64,000 bases of DNA from Actinomycetales bacterium (GTDB lineage: Bacteria > Actinomycetota > Actinomycetes > Actinomycetales > Dermatophilaceae). The notes under the pieces are model-generated. The model worked only from the letters and a program-made list of their open reading frames with translations. It did not search any database and was not told the origin of the DNA. The stretch spans positions 124,001 through 188,000 of the forward strand of contig JADKAO010000005.1 of assembly GCA_016715285.1 (NCBI GenBank). Reading direction: 5' to 3'. The position numbers were made by a program, and so were the translations under genes. Positions 61,049 to 64,000 of the stretch are shown piece after piece. Within the stretch, counting starts at the first letter, position 1, and each line of letters starts with the position of its first letter.

Positions 61049-62228
61049 GCTCTCGGCTGCGCCTGGTGCCCTCGCGCACTCGACGCCTCTTGCTCACCGG
61101 AGTGACGACCATGGTGACACGTGGCTTCTCGGCCGGGTCGATGTCCTGAGCACGTCCGGTCGATGCCCGTTCGAGCATGGCGATGATTTGCTCATTGAGC
61201 AGGTCGGGGTGTTCGAGCATGATGACGTGCCCGGCATCCCGAATGAGGACGTGTTCGGCGCCTGGGATAGCCCGAACGATGACCTCGCTGTGCTCCGGTG
61301 GCGTGAGAATGTCCTGAGTGCCGTTGAAGACAAGCACCTCGCTGTGGGCAAACTGCGCGAGCGCCGCCGTTTTGTCGTACGCATCAAAGGTCGGCACGAA
61401 ATCGCTCATGACCCCGAGGTCGGTGCCGAGGATCATCTTGGCGGTGAGCCGCACGATGCTACGGGGCACGGGCGAGGCGAAGGAGTAGCGCTCGACGAGG
61501 AACTCTTCGAGGTCACGGTTGGCCTTGAGCAGGCTCGTGAGCAACTCGGGCCGACGCTGCAGCTGCCCGAAGACACCAGGGCCGAGTCGCTCCAAGACAT
61601 GTTTGCCCGCTGCCGCCACAAAGGTGCCACTCGCGAGCGGCATACCCCCTGGTGACGTGGCGATGCACGCGAATGCGATCGTGCGGTCGCGAATCACCTC
61701 AGGATGAGAGTCAGCGAGCGCCATCGTCGTCATGCCGCCCATCGAGTGGCCTGCGAAGGCCAACTCGCCCGTGGGCGCCACCGCCTGGATCACGGCATAC
61801 AGGTCCTCGCCCAGCTGATCGATGTGGTAGCCGACCGTAGCGCCCTTTCCGGACCGACCGTGGCCGCGCTGGTCCCACACGACAACGCGGTATCCAGCTC
61901 GTTTGAGGGCCCTACGCTGCAGCACCCAACACTCCGATGTGAGGCAATAGCCGTGCGAGAGAATGACAGTCGGCTTGGGCAGACCCTCGAGGGATTTCGT
62001 CGGACCCGTTGGATGATCGATGCCCACATGGAGGGTGACGCCGTCGTTGGCGATCACGACGTGCTCTTCGTCGTGCGGCTCGATCAGGCTCGCATACTCG
62101 GGTAGCGCGGCATCTTCGCGACGGCGGATCCGGTCGGCGATGAGGCTCGCGGCCCCCAAGGCCCCCGCTGCCCCCGCGGCGCCGAGGCTGACGCCTAAGC
62201 CAAGCAGGGTGGGTCGACCCCGACTCAC
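61038..62228 (-). CDS. Alpha/beta hydrolase with N-terminal membrane segment
   Basis: 396 residues. A glycine/alanine-rich hydrophobic N-terminus (about residues 8-30) precedes an alpha/beta-hydrolase domain: LSHGYCLTSECW oxyanion region, nucleophile elbow AGHSMGGMTT, Asp in FNGTQDILTPPEHS and His in DAGHVIMLEHP. A C-terminal tail of about 50 residues is basic. Often found between alr and tsaE in actinobacteria; substrate unknown. ATGA overlap with alr. Confidence 0.88.
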   Translation of the reverse strand: MSRGRPTLLGLGVSLGAAGAAGALGAASLIADRIRRREDAALPEYASLIEPHDEEHVVIANDGVTLHVGIDHPTGPTKSLEGLPKPTVILSHGYCLTSECWVLQRRALKRAGYRVVVWDQRGHGRSGKGATVGYHIDQLGEDLYAVIQAVAPTGELAFAGHSMGGMTTMALADSHPEVIRDRTIAFACIATSPGGMPLASGTFVAAAGKHVLERLGPGVFGQLQRRPELLTSLLKANRDLEEFLVERYSFASPVPRSIVRLTAKMILGTDLGVMSDFVPTFDAYDKTAALAQFAHSEVLVFNGTQDILTPPEHSEVIVRAIPGAEHVLIRDAGHVIMLEHPDLLNEQIIAMLERASTGRAQDIDPAEKPRVTMVVTPVSKRRRVREGTRRSREHVS

Positions 62229-63418
62229 GACGAGTCCTCCTGTGCTCCGACATACACGCGCTGCACGCGCGGGCCCAACCGAGTCACGATCTCATACGAG
62301 ATCGTCCCCGATGCAATCGCCCAGTCCTGGGCCGAGGGCTCACTGCTGCTATCGGGACCAAAGAGCACCGCGAGGTCACCGGCCTGCGCCATCGAATCGG
62401 AGCCAAGATCGACGACGACCTGGTCCATGCAGACTCGACCCGCCACGGCATACCGGCGTCCGCCGATCACCATCGGACCCGCGTCACTAGCGCTGCGTGG
62501 GAGGCCATCGGCGTACCCCATCGGCACCAGGCCCACCTTCGTGTCCGCAGACGTGACGTACCGGTGGGCGTAGCTCAGCCCCTGCCCCGCCGGAACGTCT
62601 TTGACGAGCGCGAGCCGTGCCACCAAGGTCATCGCGGGTGTCAGGCCGTATGCCGCAGGGTCACCCAGCTGGGGCACCGGCGACAGCCCGTAGACCGCGA
62701 GACCAGGCCTGACCAAGTCGTATTGCGCGCTGGGATTAGTTAGTGTCGCAGCGGAATTCGCCAGGTGCCTCACTTCGAGTTCGCAGCCAGCAGCCTCGGC
62801 AAGGCGCACTGCGTCTTCGAAGACCTCCTGTTGGTGACGGACCGTCGGATGGTCAGGATCGTCGGCATACGCAAAGTGCGACCAGATACCCACGACCTGG
62901 ACGGACCCCTCGGACTCGTGACGCCGTGCCTCGGTAATGAGTTCCTCGATCCCCGCCCCATAGGCGCCATTGCGCCCGAGGCCGGTATCGATCTTGAGAT
63001 GCACCCGGGCTGGGACACCGATCGATCGGGCGGCGACGGCAATCTCGGTCAAGGCCCAGGGAGCAGCCGCCGAGAGGTCGATGTCACGACGCAACGCGGC
63101 CGCAAAATCAGCCCCGGGCACCTGCAGCCAGGTAAAAACCCGGCCATCGATCCCGTCGTCGCGCAGCGCGATCGCCTCATCGAGCTGGGCGGTGCCTACC
63201 CACGTCGCGCCGCCGCGCCGCGCGGCACGCGCCACCGGAATCAGCCCATGGCCGTAAGCGTCAGCCTTGACGACCGCGAGGACGGCAGCATCGCCCGCGT
63301 GCTCCCGCAACACTCGGACGTTGGCCTCGATGGCGCGCAGGTCAACGATGGCCGCGGCGGGGACTCCGGGGGCCAGGACGGGGTTCACGACGGTTTCCAT
63401 TGCCGTCCAGTGTGGCAT
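62225..63418 (-). CDS. alr: Alanine racemase
   Basis: 397 residues. PLP-dependent, makes D-Ala for peptidoglycan. PLP Lys in AVVKADAYGHG, LKIDTGLGRNG, catalytic Tyr in GLSYAHRYVT and VCMDQVVVDLG. The ATG at 63418 has GGAGG 4 nt upstream, supporting it over the ATG six codons later. Confidence 0.96.
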   Translation of the reverse strand: MPHWTAMETVVNPVLAPGVPAAAIVDLRAIEANVRVLREHAGDAAVLAVVKADAYGHGLIPVARAARRGGATWVGTAQLDEAIALRDDGIDGRVFTWLQVPGADFAAALRRDIDLSAAAPWALTEIAVAARSIGVPARVHLKIDTGLGRNGAYGAGIEELITEARRHESEGSVQVVGIWSHFAYADDPDHPTVRHQQEVFEDAVRLAEAAGCELEVRHLANSAATLTNPSAQYDLVRPGLAVYGLSPVPQLGDPAAYGLTPAMTLVARLALVKDVPAGQGLSYAHRYVTSADTKVGLVPMGYADGLPRSASDAGPMVIGGRRYAVAGRVCMDQVVVDLGSDSMAQAGDLAVLFGPDSSSEPSAQDWAIASGTISYEIVTRLGPRVQRVYVGAQEDSS

Positions 63419-63430
63419 CGAACCTCCGCC

Positions 63431-63485
63431 TGACCCAGCTCTGACCCAGCTCTGACCCGGCTCTGACCCAGCTCTGACCCGGCTT
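63431..63485. repeat. Five 11-bp tandem repeats upstream of alr
   Basis: TGACCCAGCTC repeated five times head to tail, copies differing only by CAG/CGG and the final base. It lies between the nnrD stop and the alr start, on the upstream side of alr. About one helical turn per unit. Confidence 0.8.
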
Positions 63486-63513
63486 GGGCCCGATCGCCGA
63501 AGCCTCGGGGACC

Positions 63514-64000
63514 TCAGGGGCGCAGCAACTCAGCCACGGTACGCGGCAGCGCGTGCACGAGATCCAGGACGCGGAGCGGTCCACCAGCGCTCACACGATC
63601 GGCCGTGACCCCGTGCACCAGCACTCCGAGGCTAGCCGCGTCTCGCGCGCCAAGGCCCGCGGCGAGCAGGGTCCCGATGATCCCCGCGAGGGCGTCGCCC
63701 GCGCCAGCAGTGCCGAGCCAGGCGGGCGCTTCGGTACTCACCCGCACTGGCTCCTCGAACGAGGACGGAGCGACGATGAGGGTGTGGGCACCCTTGAGGA
63801 CGATGTGCGCGTCGAGGAGGTCGGCCGCCTCCTGAGCGGCAGTCACAGGATCCGCCTCGACATCGTCGCGAGTGCGGGACACGCCCCGTCGAGTGAGCAG
63901 GGTGGCCAACTCACCCGCGTGCGGCGTGAGGATCGTCACACCGGCTCGGCCAGCTTCATACAGTGCGAGGGCGCCCGCGTCCACGACCGCAGGTAACGCC
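63514..64000 (-). CDS. nnrD: ADP/ATP-dependent NAD(P)HX dehydratase NnrD, C-terminal part (5' end outside window)
   Basis: Reading frame open to the right edge; 161 codons visible. Ribokinase-like dehydratase domain: PAVVDAGAL, ILTPHAGELATLL, IVLKGAHTLI and GTAGAGDALAGIIG. Repairs hydrated NAD(P)H. Whether the epimerase half (NnrE) is fused upstream cannot be seen. Same position next to alr as in other actinobacteria. Confidence 0.92.
   Translation of the reverse strand, partial: ALPAVVDAGALALYEAGRAGVTILTPHAGELATLLTRRGVSRTRDDVEADPVTAAQEAADLLDAHIVLKGAHTLIVAPSSFEEPVRVSTEAPAWLGTAGAGDALAGIIGTLLAAGLGARDAASLGVLVHGVTADRVSAGGPLRVLDLVHALPRTVAELLRP

Larger units (their letters stand above)
326..62871. 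repeat. Dispersed octamer GTATGCCG / CGGCATAC
   Basis: By eye I find 45 GTATGCC and 52 GGCATAC heptamers on the plus strand; 95 of the 97 extend to the octamer GTATGCCG/CGGCATAC. Examples: 326, 351, 2522, 4747, 4762, 14274, 22469, 29861, 36200, 36226, 47273, 52649, 52680, 60100, 60146, 60230. Copies occur in coding DNA in all three frames, in gaps and in terminators. The largest empty stretches are about 9612-13138 and 56899-59597. Counts are manual and may be off by a few. Confidence 0.85.

Noticed and set aside
326..62871. Octamer as Chi or FtsK-orienting (KOPS) sequence
   Set aside because: Such motifs are strongly strand-biased; here the two orientations are close to equal over 64 kb.

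Overview
The window is a contiguous stretch of high-G+C actinobacterial chromosome. Gene content points to the Intrasporangiaceae/Dermatophilaceae part of the Micrococcales, but I cannot name a genus. The evidence is the WhiB and SigD/RsdA regulators, PerM, GuaB3, SURF1, a His-tailed GroEL, many GTG starts, many 4-bp ATGA/GTGA gene overlaps, and many genes that look leaderless. Two blocks keep the gene order of Mycobacterium tuberculosis: mdh-folD-purH-purN-perM-sucDC-(M23 peptidase)-pcrA at 1-13.8 kb, and GMC oxidase-guaB3-guaB-rsdA-sigD-whiB-groELS-tsaD-rimI-tsaB-tsaE-alr-nnrD at 44-64 kb. I saw no insertion sequences, prophage, CRISPR array, rRNA or tRNA.

Layout. 0-8.4 kb: central metabolism (3' end of mdh, folD with a DMT permease and a DUF3017 protein, purH, purN, perM, sucD, sucC). 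8.5-14.9 kb: DUF3048 lipoprotein, a structured noncoding gap, a stand-alone B12-binding subunit, an M23 cell-wall peptidase with a CRP-like site and promoter, PcrA helicase and a quinone oxidoreductase. 15-25.3 kb: YbfB/YjiJ-type MFS, a PspC sensor kinase/response regulator with a PspC membrane protein, a NUDIX/GT4 pair, a PIG-L deacetylase and the MurT/GatD lipid II amidation pair. 25.3-33 kb: a repeat-rich gap, a hypothetical membrane protein, guaA, DUF3817, SURF1 and an asymmetric heterodimeric ABC exporter.

33-38.6 kb is the most distinctive metabolic island. A TetR gene with a shared operator faces a five-gene run that reads as a BadI-type ring-opening hydrolase, an acyl-CoA dehydrogenase, a BadH-type dehydrogenase, a second acyl-CoA dehydrogenase and a glutaryl-CoA dehydrogenase. 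I infer alicyclic (cyclohexanecarboxyl-CoA-like) acid breakdown to pimeloyl-CoA and on through glutaryl-CoA. 38.6-44.4 kb is a complete lactate module (lldP-lutA-lutB-lutC plus a GntR/FCD regulator) with two operators.

The strongest unexplained signal is a dispersed octamer, GTATGCCG/CGGCATAC. By eye I counted about 97 copies of its 7-bp core (45 in one orientation, 52 in the other), roughly one per 660 bp, against about 7 expected by base composition. It sits in genes in all three reading frames, forces rare TAT and ATA codons, and forms the arms of two convergent-gene terminators. This resembles DNA-uptake sequences or the cyanobacterial HIP1 repeat and is the best candidate here for an undescribed system.
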